The notes: generated by a model from the letters alone, not told the origin. Counted from the first letter of the stretch, positions 25,912 to 35,460 are shown. The stretch is DNA of 64,000 bases from Parafrankia sp041008525 (GCF_041008525.1 NZ_JBFLUG010000036.1:1-64000), one strand, 5' to 3'. Numbers and translations: made by a program.

Positions 25912-27384
25912 TCAGTCGCTCCGGCGCCGCAGCAGTGCGAGGAACATCGCGTCCGTCCCGTGCAGGTGCGGCCACAGCTGGACGAACGGGCCTTCGGCGG
26001 ATGTCCCGGCGAGGGCGCCGGCAAGGGCGTCCGAACGTCGGGCGTCGAGGATCGCGATGTCCGCCCGCTGGCGTACCACGGCCGTCACCACCTCGGTCGT
26101 CTCCTCAGGATGCGGCGAACAGGTCACATAGGCGACCACGCCGCCCGGCCGCACGAGGTCCAGGGCGGCGACGAGCAGCTGGCGCTGCAGCGGCACCAGG
26201 GCCGCGACGTCGGCCGGTGTGCGTCGCCACCGGGCCTCGGGCCGGCGGCGCAGCGCACCGAGACCGGAACAGGGCACATCCACCAGCACCCGGTCGGCCG
26301 TGCCGGGCCGGACCGGAGGGAGCCGGCCGTCCGCCCGCACCGTCCACGCGTCGGGAAACCCGGCCAGCGATGCCTCGACCAGGCCGGCCCGGGCCGCCCG
26401 CGGCTCGAGCGCGAGCAGCCAGGGGCGCCGCTCCGCTCGCGGCGGCTGCCCGGATTGCGACAGCGACGGCGACGGCTGGTCGGCGGCGAGGGCCCCCGCG
26501 AGCAGGGCGGCCTTGCCACCGGGGCCGGCACACAGGTCCACCGTCAGCCCGGTGGGCCGGCCGACGGTCGGGACTGCCGCGAGTGCCAGGGCGACCAGCT
26601 GGCTGCCCTCGTCCTGCACGGCCGCCTCGCCCGCCCGGACCGCCGGCAGCGTGCCGGGATCGCCGCCGTCCAGATAGACGGCATACGGGGAGAACACACT
26701 GCGGCGCGCCCGCAGGCCGACCGCCGCCGCCTGCTCGACGAGTTCGTCGGCGCTGATCCGGCCCGGCCGGGCGACCAGGTGGACGGTCGGCCTGGTGTCG
26801 TTCGCCACCAGCGCCGCCCGCGCGGCCGCCGTGTCGCCGCCGAGCGCGTCGAGCACCACGTCGACGATCCAGCGTGGATGCGCGGTGACCACCGTGAGAT
26901 GGCCGGCCGGGTCGACATTCACATCGGGGGCGGACAGGAGCACGGCAATGTCCCCCGCCGTCTCCTCGACGCGCGCCGCCACCCGCCGGAGCACCGCGTT
27001 CGCGAACCGCACGGGACGCTCGCCGCAGGTGGCCCGGACCAGGTCGACGGTGGACGCGACGGCCGCGCGGGCGGGCACCCGCGTCGACAGCAGCTGGTAG
27101 GTGCCGAGACGCAGCGCGTCCCGGACCGGGGGATCCACCGTGTCGACCGGTCGGCTGGTCACCGTGCCGAGCACACCGTCCAGGGTGCCCATAGCCCGGA
27201 GCGAGCCGTAGGTCAGCTCCGTCGCCAGCCCGCGGTCGCGGGACGAGAGTCGCCGGCCCGCCATCAGCGCGGGCAGCATCAGGTTCGCGTAGGCACCGCG
27301 CTCGTCGACCGCGCGCAGCACCTCCCAGGCGAGCAACCGGGCCGGGTCCGCGGCCCCGCCACGGCGGGGGGTCGCCACGCTCAC
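25912..27384 (-). CDS. rsmB: 16S rRNA m5C967 methyltransferase RsmB
   Basis: NusB-like N-terminal domain (about residues 12-140, ARLLAWEVLRAVDERGAYANL) followed by a Rossmann-fold m5C methyltransferase. The SAM-binding motif VDLCAGPGGKAALLAGAL and the two cysteines of this class are present, in LVDVPCSGLGALRRRPEARW and VTCSPHPEE. 490 residues. The GTG start overlaps the fmt stop (GTGA). Confidence 0.96.
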   Translation of the reverse strand: MSVATPRRGGAADPARLLAWEVLRAVDERGAYANLMLPALMAGRRLSSRDRGLATELTYGSLRAMGTLDGVLGTVTSRPVDTVDPPVRDALRLGTYQLLSTRVPARAAVASTVDLVRATCGERPVRFANAVLRRVAARVEETAGDIAVLLSAPDVNVDPAGHLTVVTAHPRWIVDVVLDALGGDTAAARAALVANDTRPTVHLVARPGRISADELVEQAAAVGLRARRSVFSPYAVYLDGGDPGTLPAVRAGEAAVQDEGSQLVALALAAVPTVGRPTGLTVDLCAGPGGKAALLAGALAADQPSPSLSQSGQPPRAERRPWLLALEPRAARAGLVEASLAGFPDAWTVRADGRLPPVRPGTADRVLVDVPCSGLGALRRRPEARWRRTPADVAALVPLQRQLLVAALDLVRPGGVVAYVTCSPHPEETTEVVTAVVRQRADIAILDARRSDALAGALAGTSAEGPFVQLWPHLHGTDAMFLALLRRRSD

Positions 27385-28364
27385 GCGAACGCCTCGTCCG
27401 CGGCCGGGCGCAGGCCGCGGATCCAGTCCGCGGCGGCCATCGGGCCCCGGCCCTCCGGCCGGACCTCACCGAGGACCACCGGCCCGGTGCCCGTTCCCAC
27501 GGCGACGACGCCACGCTCGGGCACCGTTATCCGCCCAGGCGGCAGCGGCACCCCGGCAGAGTCCGCCGGATTGGCCGGATTGGCCGGGCTGGCTGGATTG
27601 GCCGGGCTGACCCCGACCCGCACGGGGCCGAGCTTCACCCTCCGGCCGCGCAACGTCGTCCACGCGCCAGGTGCGGGGGTGGCCGCGCGGATCAGCCGGT
27701 CGACCGCCGGCGCCGGTGCGGACCAGTCGACGCGGACCTCGTCCACGCTGAGCTTCGGCGCCAGCGTGACGCCGTCGGACAGCTGCGGGCGGGCCTCGAC
27801 GGTGCCGTCCTCGATGCCGTCCAGCACCGCCACCAGCAGCCGCGCGCCGGCGACCGCCAGCCGGTCGAGCAGATCGCCCGAGGTGTCAGTGGGGCGGACC
27901 TGCTCGGTGAGGACCCCGTAGACCGGGCCGGAGTCGAGAGACGGTTCGATCTGGAACACGCTCGCGCCGGTGATGTCATCCCCGGCGAGCACCGCCCGCT
28001 GTACCGGCGCCGCTCCCCGGTACGCGGGCAGCAGCGAGAAGTGCAGGTTCACCCAGCCGTGCTTCGGGATGTCGAGGGCCGACGGGGGCAGCAGCGCGCC
28101 GAACGCGACGACCGGGCAGCAGTCCGGCGCGATCTCGCCGAGACGGCCCAGAAAGTCGGGATCACCGGCGCGTGCGGGCGCCAGCACCTCGATGCCCTGC
28201 TCGGCGGCCAGCTCACGGACCGGCGACGCACGGACGTGCCGGCCCCGGCCCGCGGGCCGGTCGGGCCGGGTCACCACCGCCGCCACCTGGTGGCGTGGGT
28301 TGTCCAGCAGGGCGCGCAGGCTCGGGAGGGCGACCTCCGGAGTACCCGCGAAGACAAGACGCAT
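27381..28364 (-). CDS. fmt: Methionyl-tRNA formyltransferase
   Basis: Formylates initiator Met-tRNA with 10-formyl-THF. N-terminal RLVFAGTPEVALPSL and the signature HFSLLPAYRGAAPVQRA (preceded by the catalytic Asn in VNLHF) are present; a C-terminal OB-like domain follows. Between the two halves of the C-terminal domain is a Pro-Ala-Asn insert (SPANPASPANPANPADS) encoded by near-identical 9-bp units at about 27,566-27,611. 327 residues, overlaps rsmB by 4 bp. Confidence 0.97.
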   Translation of the reverse strand: MRLVFAGTPEVALPSLRALLDNPRHQVAAVVTRPDRPAGRGRHVRASPVRELAAEQGIEVLAPARAGDPDFLGRLGEIAPDCCPVVAFGALLPPSALDIPKHGWVNLHFSLLPAYRGAAPVQRAVLAGDDITGASVFQIEPSLDSGPVYGVLTEQVRPTDTSGDLLDRLAVAGARLLVAVLDGIEDGTVEARPQLSDGVTLAPKLSVDEVRVDWSAPAPAVDRLIRAATPAPGAWTTLRGRRVKLGPVRVGVSPANPASPANPANPADSAGVPLPPGRITVPERGVVAVGTGTGPVVLGEVRPEGRGPMAAADWIRGLRPAADEAFA

Positions 28365-28379
28365 GAATGCAGCAGCTCC

Positions 28380-28508
28380 TCAGCGCCGGTCCCGGCCCGG
28401 ATCCGCCGCTGCCGATCCGATCGTTCCGACCATCATCACGATCATCGAACTGGCGGCCGACCCGAGTGTGGAGCCGACAGCCGTGCCCACCACCGAACCA
28501 CCCGCCAT
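28380..28508 (-). CDS. Possible small glycine-zipper membrane peptide
   Basis: A 42-residue frame starting MAGGSVVGTAVGSTLGSAAS and ending DPGRDRR fills the space between def and fmt. It is hydrophobic with GxxxG-like spacing, as in glycine-zipper membrane helices. The frame stays open upstream without an ATG or GTG of good position, and no clear ribosome-binding site was seen. It may be a chance frame. Confidence 0.2.
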   Translation of the reverse strand: MAGGSVVGTAVGSTLGSAASSMIVMMVGTIGSAAADPGRDRR

Positions 28509-28549
28509 CGCCGCCAGGAGAGCCAGAGCGACGATCTTGTTGTTCCGGC

Positions 28550-29101
28550 TCAGCGCCCTCGGCCGAACAGAGGGTGCGGCGAGACCTTCACCGTCGGCTT
28601 CGGCTCGTTCGCCCACTCCGCCTCGCGGATCGCCTTCATCGCCGCCCGCTTCGTCTCCTTGTCGAGGCGATCGATGAAGAGGATCCCGTCGAGGTGATCG
28701 GTCTCGTGTTGCAGGCACCGGGACAGGATGCCACTGCCCTCCACTGTGACCGGGTCACCGTGGGCGTTCTGGCCGACAGCCAGCACCCGCTCCGGGCGGC
28801 GCAGCTCGAACGCCAGACCGGGGAGGGACAGACATCCCTCCTCTCCGTCCATCATGTCCTCGCTGAACGGCCCCAGCACCGGATTGATCAGGTGGCCCAC
28901 CTCGTCGGAGTCGTCCAGGTAGGTGAAGACACGCAGGGAAACCCCGAGCTGGGGTGCGGCCAGCCCGACACCACCCGCTTCGCGCATGGTGTCAGCGAGG
29001 TCGTCGACGAGGCGGCGCAGCTCCCGGTCGAAGGTCGCCACCGGGTCGGCGACCGTGCGCAGCACCGGATCCCCCAAGAGGCGGATGTCACGGACAGACA
29101 C
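28550..29101 (-). CDS. def: Peptide deformylase
   Basis: Removes the N-formyl group from nascent proteins, the partner of Fmt encoded just downstream. All three metal motifs are present: GVGLAAPQLG, EGCLSLP and the HExxH-type QHETDHLDG. GTG at 29101 (MSVRDIRLLGDPVLR) has GGGAG 5 bases upstream and gives 183 residues; GTG at 29107 is an alternative two codons earlier. Confidence 0.96.
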   Translation of the reverse strand: MSVRDIRLLGDPVLRTVADPVATFDRELRRLVDDLADTMREAGGVGLAAPQLGVSLRVFTYLDDSDEVGHLINPVLGPFSEDMMDGEEGCLSLPGLAFELRRPERVLAVGQNAHGDPVTVEGSGILSRCLQHETDHLDGILFIDRLDKETKRAAMKAIREAEWANEPKPTVKVSPHPLFGRGR

Positions 29102-29210
29102 GGCCACTCCCAGAATGTCGTCACCTGCCCTACACGGGCCCGGCGAGATCGGATGCGCCCATGCTACGGCGCGGCGCGCGATGCGGAACCCTGCCAGCAC
29201 GGCTGCCGGA

Positions 29211-31580
29211 TCAGCCGATCGCCAGCGGGTCGAGCTGAACCCGTACCCGGCCGGCGCGGCGGGCATCCAGCGCGCCCCGCGCAGCACGCAGTGCGTGGGC
29301 CAGCTCGGCGCCCTGCTGCCGCCGGACCCGGATGATCAGACGCTCCGGTTCCTGCTCCTCCGCACCGATCCCGGCTCCCGAACTGCTCCGCGCCGCCCGC
29401 GTGCGGCCGCCCGCCGCCCCCTCACCGCCCGCCGCCCCCTCACCGGCGGGCACCCGCTCGCGGACGGACGGGCGGGCGGGGGCCGGCACCGGGCCGAGCA
29501 CCTCGGCCCCCGCGGGCAGGGTCACGACCGCGAGCAGGTCGTCGAGCGCCGCAGGGGTTCCCTCCACGGCCGCAACCCGGCTGGCGGGCGGGAAGCCGAG
29601 CTCGGCCCGCTCGTCCGCCTCCCGCCCGACGAACAGCGCGGGATCCCAACGGACCAGAGCCTGGACCGGCCCGAGCCCGATGTCGGCCGCCACCACCACC
29701 CGCCCGCCGGCCGGCCCGGGCCGGGCGAGCGCGGCCGCGGCCAGCCAGCGGCGCAGGGTCTCCTCGCCAGCCCGCAGGTCGGGTCGACCCAGCAGCGCCC
29801 ATCCGTCGAGAAGCAGCACTGCCCCGTACCCTCCGTCGGCGACCGGCTCGGCACCAGGCGTCGAGATGACGAGCGCGGGCTCGGCGGGGACCGTGGCCAG
29901 CACGGCGTCCCGCCCGGAGGTCCGCACGGGCACTCCGGGGAAGGCCCGGCCCAGCTCCTCGGCCGTCCGGCGATCACCGGTCACGGACGCCCGCAGCTGG
30001 TTGCCGCCGCAGGTGGCGCAGTGCCAGCCGGTCGTCTCGCCCCCGCCCCGACCGGGGCCGTCCACCGGGCGGGGCACCGGTCGGCCGCACCAACGGCAGG
30101 CCAGCGCCGCCGCGGCCGAGGTGCGACCGAGCGGCCCGGAGCAGGCACGGCAACGCGCCGGACGACGGCACCGGGCGCAGGCGATCGACGGGTGGTAACC
30201 CCGCCGGGGCACCTGGACCAGCACCGGCTCACCGGCCGCCAGGGCGGCCCGCGCGGCGCGGACCGCGAGCGAGGGCAGCCGTGCCGCTCTGGCGGCCGGA
30301 TCGATCGATGCCTCGAAGTCGGAACCGACCGGCTCCACCCGCGGCGCGAGCCCACGCACAGCCTCCCGGGTGGGGGCGAGACGGCCGGCCCACCCGACCC
30401 GGGCGAGCGCCTCCGCCTCCACCGACGGCGAGAACCCACCGATCAGGACGGCGCAGCGCTCCGCCTGGGCCCGCAGGACCGCGACGTCGCGGGTGTGCGG
30501 GTAGGGCGCCCTCGGCTCCGCGTGCAGATCGTCACCGTCGTCCCACACCACCACGAGCCCGAGCCTCTCGACGGGGGCGAAGACGGCCGCCCGCGTGCCC
30601 ACCACCACCGGGGCCTGACCGCGGCGGACAGCGAGGAACCGCCGGTACCGCTCCTCGGGGCCGAGATCGGCCCGCAGAAGCAGGGGCGGCGTCACCCGGC
30701 CGGCCGGGACGGACGTCAGGGCCGCGCCGACCCGGTCCACATCCCGGTGGTCGGGCACCACCACGAGCGCGCCTCGGCCCGACGCCCTCGCCGCCGCGAC
30801 GGCGCGAGCGATCATCGCTGGCCAGGACGGGCCGGGGGGCGCCCACCAGACCGCACGAGGCGCCCCGCCCCCGGCGAGCGCGGTCAGGAAGGCGGGCCCG
30901 TCAGCGCAGGTCGACCAGACCCCGGCGCTCTGATCGGCCGGGTCACCCCCGTCAGCCCGGTCCGGCTGGCCGGGCTCGCCCTCCTCGGTGGGGGGCCCGC
31001 CCCCGGGCCCGGACCGCGCAGTGGGCTCGGCGTCTCCGCCCCTGCCCGGCGGCGCCGCCTCGGCGCGGGCGTGGCGCGGCGGGATCGCCAGGCGCAGCAC
31101 GTCGGCCATGGTTCCGGCATAACGGTCGGCCACGGCGCGGGCCAGCCGCGCGACCGGCTCGGAGAGGACCGACTCGCCGGACACCGCCCGTGCCAGCGGA
31201 GCGAGGCGCCCGTCATGATCCGAACTCACGGCCCGTTCCAGCACGATGCCGTCCACCAGGCGACCGGCGAACCGGACCCGGACCCGCGAGCCGGCGACGA
31301 CATCGGCGGCCATGCCGGCCGGCACCAGGTAGTCGAACAGCCGGTCGAGATGGACGAGAGGGGTGTCGATCACGACCCGGGCGACCGGAAGCTCGTCCGC
31401 CATGACCACGGCGCCTGGTCGGCGGGTGCCGGCCGCCCGCGTGCGCCCACCGCGCCCGGGCTTCGCGGCCTCGCCGGTTCCGCTGCTTCCGGTTCCGCTG
31501 CTTCCGGTTCCGCTGCTTCCGGCGCCGATGCCGACGCTGTCGTCGTCGAGGCCCGGGATCACCGTGCTCCCGTCGTCCAT
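29211..31580 (-). CDS. priA: Primosomal protein N' (PriA), helicase motifs degenerate
   Basis: About 789 residues. The N-terminal 3'-DNA-binding domain is recognisable (ARVVIDTPLVHLDRLFDYLV) and the zinc-binding cysteines are in place (CARCRRPARCRACSG, CRWCGRPV, CATCGGNQL), as is the C-terminal LVRWDPALFVGREADERAEL region. Walker A is lost (FLTALAGGGAPRAVWWAPPG where a GSGKT would be) and the DEEH box reads VVWDDGDDLHAE. Loss of the ATPase site is, to my knowledge, common in actinobacterial PriA. The start (ATG 31580) is uncertain; GSSGT repeats near residue 20 come from three exact 15-bp units at 31474-31518. Confidence 0.9.
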   Translation of the reverse strand: MDDGSTVIPGLDDDSVGIGAGSSGTGSSGTGSSGTGEAAKPGRGGRTRAAGTRRPGAVVMADELPVARVVIDTPLVHLDRLFDYLVPAGMAADVVAGSRVRVRFAGRLVDGIVLERAVSSDHDGRLAPLARAVSGESVLSEPVARLARAVADRYAGTMADVLRLAIPPRHARAEAAPPGRGGDAEPTARSGPGGGPPTEEGEPGQPDRADGGDPADQSAGVWSTCADGPAFLTALAGGGAPRAVWWAPPGPSWPAMIARAVAAARASGRGALVVVPDHRDVDRVGAALTSVPAGRVTPPLLLRADLGPEERYRRFLAVRRGQAPVVVGTRAAVFAPVERLGLVVVWDDGDDLHAEPRAPYPHTRDVAVLRAQAERCAVLIGGFSPSVEAEALARVGWAGRLAPTREAVRGLAPRVEPVGSDFEASIDPAARAARLPSLAVRAARAALAAGEPVLVQVPRRGYHPSIACARCRRPARCRACSGPLGRTSAAAALACRWCGRPVPRPVDGPGRGGGETTGWHCATCGGNQLRASVTGDRRTAEELGRAFPGVPVRTSGRDAVLATVPAEPALVISTPGAEPVADGGYGAVLLLDGWALLGRPDLRAGEETLRRWLAAAALARPGPAGGRVVVAADIGLGPVQALVRWDPALFVGREADERAELGFPPASRVAAVEGTPAALDDLLAVVTLPAGAEVLGPVPAPARPSVRERVPAGEGAAGGEGAAGGRTRAARSSSGAGIGAEEQEPERLIIRVRRQQGAELAHALRAARGALDARRAGRVRVQLDPLAIG

Positions 31581-31698
31581 GCCGCATTCGTACCAGCCGC
31601 CGCCGTCCGTTCCGCCGCACGGTGGCGCCCCGCCCCGCAGCGGATCACCGAACGGCCACGGAGCATCGCCGGCCGGCTCCATCCGACGTCACAACGAC

Positions 31699-31770
31699 AG
31701 CGGTCGCACTGCCATCCCGGACAGGATGCGAGGCGTCTCGTGTGCTGTCCGGGACGACAGTGCGACCGCT
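31699..31770. terminator. Long hairpin between metK and priA
   Basis: Two 26-bp arms (31699-31724 and 31745-31770) are complementary at all but two positions; the 20-base loop contains a further small CGAG/CTCG hairpin. It lies 70 nt past the metK stop and about 120 bp before priA, and would end the metK transcript. There is no strong U-run. Confidence 0.65.
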
Positions 31771-31839
31771 GGTGTGTCACTCCCCCCCGGGGCTGGCTCG
31801 ACGGCTGGCCCCGGGGATGTGCGGCAGGCGCCGCCGGGC

Positions 31840-33033
31840 TCAGCCCCGGACAGCCGCCGCGAGGGAATCCGCGCGGGAGGTGGACTCCCAGGTGAAGTCG
31901 AGCTCGGGACGGCCGAAGTGACCGTACGCCGCGGTCTGCGCGTAGATCGGGCGCAGCAGGTCGAGGTCGCGCACGATCGCGGCCGGGCGGAGGTCGAAGA
32001 CCTGGGTCACGGCGTCCTGGATCTGGGCGTCGGGCACCGTGCCCGTCCCGAAGGTCTCCACGAAGAGGCCCACCGGGTGCGCCTTCCCGATCGCGTAGGC
32101 GACCTGCACCTCACACCGGCTGGCCAGGCCAGCAGCCACGACGTTCTTCGCGACCCAGCGCATCGCGTAGGCCGCCGAGCGGTCGACCTTGGACGGGTCC
32201 TTGCCGGAGAAGGCGCCGCCGCCGTGCCGGGCGTAGCCGCCGTACGTGTCGACGATGATCTTGCGCCCGGTGAGGCCGGCGTCACCCATCGGGCCGCCGA
32301 TCTCGAACCGGCCGGTCGGGTTCACCAGCAGGCGGCGACCCTCGGTGGAGATCTCGAGCAGGGCCAGCTCGGGCTCGACGACGTACTCGGCCACGTCGGG
32401 CGCAAGCAGCGTGTCGAGGTCGATGTCGGCCGCGTGCTGCGAGGAGACCACGACGGTGTCGAGCCGGACCGGCTTGCCGTCGTCGTACTCGATGGTGACC
32501 TGGGTCTTGCCGTCCGGCCGCAGGTAGCCGACCTGCCCGTCCTTGCGGACGGCGGAGAGCCGGCGGGCGAGGCGGTGCGCCAGCGCGATCGGCAGCGGCA
32601 TCAGTTCGGGGGTCTCGTCACAGGCGAAACCGAACATCAGGCCCTGGTCACCGGCGCCCTGGCGGTCGAGGTCGTCCTCGGTGCCCTCGACGCGGGCCTC
32701 GTGCGCCGTGTCGACACCCTGGGCGATGTCGGGCGACTGAGCGCCGATGGAGACGCTCACGCCGCAGGAGGCGCCGTCGAAGCCCTTCTTCGACGAGTCG
32801 TAGCCGATCTCCAGGACCCGCTCCCGGACCACCGAGGCGATGTCGACGTAGGTCTTGGTGGTCACCTCACCGGCGACGTGTACCTGACCGGTCGTGATCA
32901 GTGTCTCCACGGCGACCCGGCTCTTCGGGTCGTCCTTGAGCATCGCATCGAGAATGGAATCGCTGATCTGGTCAGCGATCTTGTCCGGGTGCCCCTCCGT
33001 GACGGACTCGGACGTGAAAAGGCGCGTCGCCAC
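31840..33033 (-). CDS. metK: S-adenosylmethionine synthase
   Basis: Makes S-adenosylmethionine from methionine and ATP. GHPDKIADQISDSILDAML near residue 14, GAGDQGLMFGFAC near residue 130 and GGGAFSGKDPSKVDRSAAY near residue 270 are the family signatures. 397 residues, GTG start after GGGGGTAG. It lies 51 bp downstream of coaBC; no SAM riboswitch was seen. Confidence 0.98.
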   Translation of the reverse strand: MATRLFTSESVTEGHPDKIADQISDSILDAMLKDDPKSRVAVETLITTGQVHVAGEVTTKTYVDIASVVRERVLEIGYDSSKKGFDGASCGVSVSIGAQSPDIAQGVDTAHEARVEGTEDDLDRQGAGDQGLMFGFACDETPELMPLPIALAHRLARRLSAVRKDGQVGYLRPDGKTQVTIEYDDGKPVRLDTVVVSSQHAADIDLDTLLAPDVAEYVVEPELALLEISTEGRRLLVNPTGRFEIGGPMGDAGLTGRKIIVDTYGGYARHGGGAFSGKDPSKVDRSAAYAMRWVAKNVVAAGLASRCEVQVAYAIGKAHPVGLFVETFGTGTVPDAQIQDAVTQVFDLRPAAIVRDLDLLRPIYAQTAAYGHFGRPELDFTWESTSRADSLAAAVRG

Positions 33034-33084
33034 TGGACTACCCCCTGGGAGATCAGGACTGATACCGACGCAGTTTACCGAGCC

Positions 33085-34476
33085 TCACTCAGTGGGCGAT
33101 GCACCGCCCGGACCACGCATTCGGCCGGACGCCGCGAGGAGGCCGGCCACCCGGTCGAGTACCTGATGCGCGAGGAGATCCTTGCTCGTCAGCGGAATCT
33201 CGGTGGAGTCACCCGCCCGGTCGAGGAGCACCGCGCTGTTCTGCTCCACCTCGAACCCGAGCCCGGCACCCACCTGGTTGACCACCAGCAGATCCACCGG
33301 CTTGCGGGCCAGCTTCGCCCGGGCCAGGTCCAGCACCCCGGCGTCGGGGCCGCCGGTCTCGGCGGCGAAGCCCACCAGCACCTGGCCGGGCCGACGGCTT
33401 CCGACGAGCTCGGCGAGAACATCGGGATTCCTGGTCAGCGGAATGCTCTCCGGGGCACCGGACTCTTTTTTGATCTTGTACTGATGTTCCGTCTCCGGCC
33501 GGAAGTCCGCCACCGCCGCCGCCATGATCACCACGTCGGCGGCGGGAGCCCGCTCGTGCACGGCGGCCCGGAGCTGGGCGGCGGAACCCACCCGCAGGAC
33601 GGCCGCGCCGGCGACGTCCGGGAGCGCGACGTTGGCCGCGACGAGGGTGACCGCGGCCCCGCGGGCCACGGCGGCTCGAGCCAGCGCGTAGCCCTGCCGC
33701 CCGCTGGACGCGTTACCCAGAAAGCGGACCGGGTCGAGGTACTCGCGGGTACCGCCCGCGGTGACCAACACCTGCCGGCCGGTGAGATCCGGCCGTACTC
33801 CATCGCTCCCCCGGGCCAGCACCGCCCGTGCGACCGCCGCGATCTCGACGGGTTCGGGCAGCCGGCCCGGGCCGGAGTCGGCGCCGGTGAGCCGGCCGAC
33901 GGCCGGCTCCACGACGATCGCGCCCCGCTCCCGCAGCAGCGCGACGTTCGCCCGGGTCGCCGGGTGCAGCCACATCTCGGTGTGCATGGCCGGCGCGAAG
34001 ACCACCGGGCAGGTGGCGGTGAGCAGGGTGCCGGTGAGCAGATCGTCGGCGCGGCCGGCAGCGGCCCGGGCCATCAGGTCCGCGGTGGCCGGCACGACCA
34101 GGACGAGGTCGGCCTCCCGGCCGACCCGGACGTGGGCCACATCCTCCGCGTCGGTGAACAGGTCGGTGGCCACCGGCTGACCCGACAGTGCCGCCCAGGT
34201 CACCTCGCCGACGAACCGCAGTGCAGCCGCGGTCGGCACGACCCGGACCTGGTGGCCGGTCTCGGTGAGCTGCCGCAGGACCTCGACGGCCTTGTACGAG
34301 GCGATGCCCCCCGACACCCCGAGGACGACCCGGGGCCGACGGGCGGGCTCGGCCGACGGTGGCCCCTGCGCCACCGGTGACGCTGCCGGCCGTGGTGCTG
34401 TGAGTGCTGGTGCTGTGGGTGCTGATGCTGCGGGCCGTGGTGCTGCCGGGCCCGGGCCGCTCACGTCGTCACCCAT
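33085..34476 (-). CDS. coaBC: Bifunctional phosphopantothenoylcysteine decarboxylase / phosphopantothenate-cysteine ligase
   Basis: Two successive steps of coenzyme A synthesis. The N-terminal CoaC flavoprotein domain starts at VVLGVSGGIASYKAVEVLRQL, with the active-site PAMHTEMWLHPATRANV region; the CoaB domain starts near GRQVLVTAGGTREYLDPVRFLGN and has KIKKESGAPESIPL and NPDVLAEL. The first 45 residues are Ala/Pro repeats. ATG at 34476 is chosen (463 residues), but no start here has a good SD. Confidence 0.95.
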   Translation of the reverse strand: MGDDVSGPGPAAPRPAASAPTAPALTAPRPAASPVAQGPPSAEPARRPRVVLGVSGGIASYKAVEVLRQLTETGHQVRVVPTAAALRFVGEVTWAALSGQPVATDLFTDAEDVAHVRVGREADLVLVVPATADLMARAAAGRADDLLTGTLLTATCPVVFAPAMHTEMWLHPATRANVALLRERGAIVVEPAVGRLTGADSGPGRLPEPVEIAAVARAVLARGSDGVRPDLTGRQVLVTAGGTREYLDPVRFLGNASSGRQGYALARAAVARGAAVTLVAANVALPDVAGAAVLRVGSAAQLRAAVHERAPAADVVIMAAAVADFRPETEHQYKIKKESGAPESIPLTRNPDVLAELVGSRRPGQVLVGFAAETGGPDAGVLDLARAKLARKPVDLLVVNQVGAGLGFEVEQNSAVLLDRAGDSTEIPLTSKDLLAHQVLDRVAGLLAASGRMRGPGGASPTE

Positions 34477-34547
34477 CGAGGGCAACCGCCCGCGCCCCGG
34501 CAGCCCCGGCATCACGCGTCACGCGAAACACCCGCGGGCCGGCCGGC

Positions 34548-34832
34548 TCAGGAGACCGGGGGCAGCGGATCGGTGATGGTCTCGTGGGTGAGGAGACCGG
34601 AGTTGATCTCGCGGAGCGCGATCGACAGCGGCTTCTCCTGGGCGCTCGTCGTCTCGACCAGCGGGCCGACGTACTCCAGGAGGCCCTCGCCCAGCTGGGA
34701 GTAGTAGGCGTTGATCTGGCGCGCCCGCTTCGCTGCGTAGATCACGAGGCTGTACTTGGAGTCGGTGGCCTCGAGCAGCTCGTCGATCGGCGGGTTGGTG
34801 ATGCCCTCAGGCTGGGCGACGGTACCGGACAC
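34548..34832 (-). CDS. rpoZ: RNA polymerase omega subunit
   Basis: 94 residues; NPPIDELLEATDSKYSLVIYAAKRARQINAYY is the conserved omega segment that wraps the beta' C-terminus. The GTG start follows GGAAGGACACC. It lies between gmk and coaBC, the usual actinobacterial order. Confidence 0.98.
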   Translation of the reverse strand: MSGTVAQPEGITNPPIDELLEATDSKYSLVIYAAKRARQINAYYSQLGEGLLEYVGPLVETTSAQEKPLSIALREINSGLLTHETITDPLPPVS

Positions 34833-34917
34833 GGTGTCCTTCCGGGGTGGGGCGGTGGCGCGGCGCCGGCCGCGCCATGAACAGCCCGTACCGATGGCAC
34901 GGGCCGGGCCCTGCTGG

Positions 34918-35460
34918 TCACGCAGTCATCAAGCGTACCAACCTCGCCGCGGCGGCCGTCACATCGTCGTTGACGATGACCTCGTCGAACTCCGTCTCGG
35001 CGGCCAGCTCGATCCGCGCGCGGTCGAGGCGACGACGGATCACCTCGTCGCTCTCGGTGCCCCGCCCGGTGAGACGGCGCACAAGCTCGTCCCACGTGGG
35101 CGGGGCCAGGAAGACGAATCTGGCCTGCGGCATGGACGAACGGACCTGGCGCGCGCCCTGCAGCTCGATCTCCAGCAGGCAGGGCGAGCCTGCTGCGACC
35201 CGTTCCTCCAGCGGCCCCCGGGGCGTGCCGTAGGCGTGCCCGGCGAACATCGCGTGCTCGACGAAGTCGCCCACCTTGACCATGTGGGCGAACTCCTCGG
35301 CATCGACGAAGTGGTACTCGACGCCGTCGGTCTCGCCCGGGCGCGGCGCCCGCGTGGTCACGCTGACAGACACCCAGACCTCGGGGTGGAGCCGACGGAC
35401 GGCCGCGACGATCGTTCCCTTTCCGACGCCGGACGGCCCCGACAACACGGTCAGTCCCAT
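34918..35460 (-). CDS. gmk: Guanylate kinase
   Basis: Phosphorylates GMP to GDP. P-loop LSGPSGVGKGTIV at residues 6-18, TTRAPRPGETDGVEYHFVD as GMP-binding segment. 180 residues, a little shorter than many homologues. Confidence 0.98.
   Translation of the reverse strand: MGLTVLSGPSGVGKGTIVAAVRRLHPEVWVSVSVTTRAPRPGETDGVEYHFVDAEEFAHMVKVGDFVEHAMFAGHAYGTPRGPLEERVAAGSPCLLEIELQGARQVRSSMPQARFVFLAPPTWDELVRRLTGRGTESDEVIRRRLDRARIELAAETEFDEVIVNDDVTAAAARLVRLMTA

Noticed and set aside
31363..34380. Plus-strand open frame of about 1,000 codons opposite priA, metK and coaBC
   Set aside because: Shadow of three well-identified minus-strand genes; composition is not protein-like.
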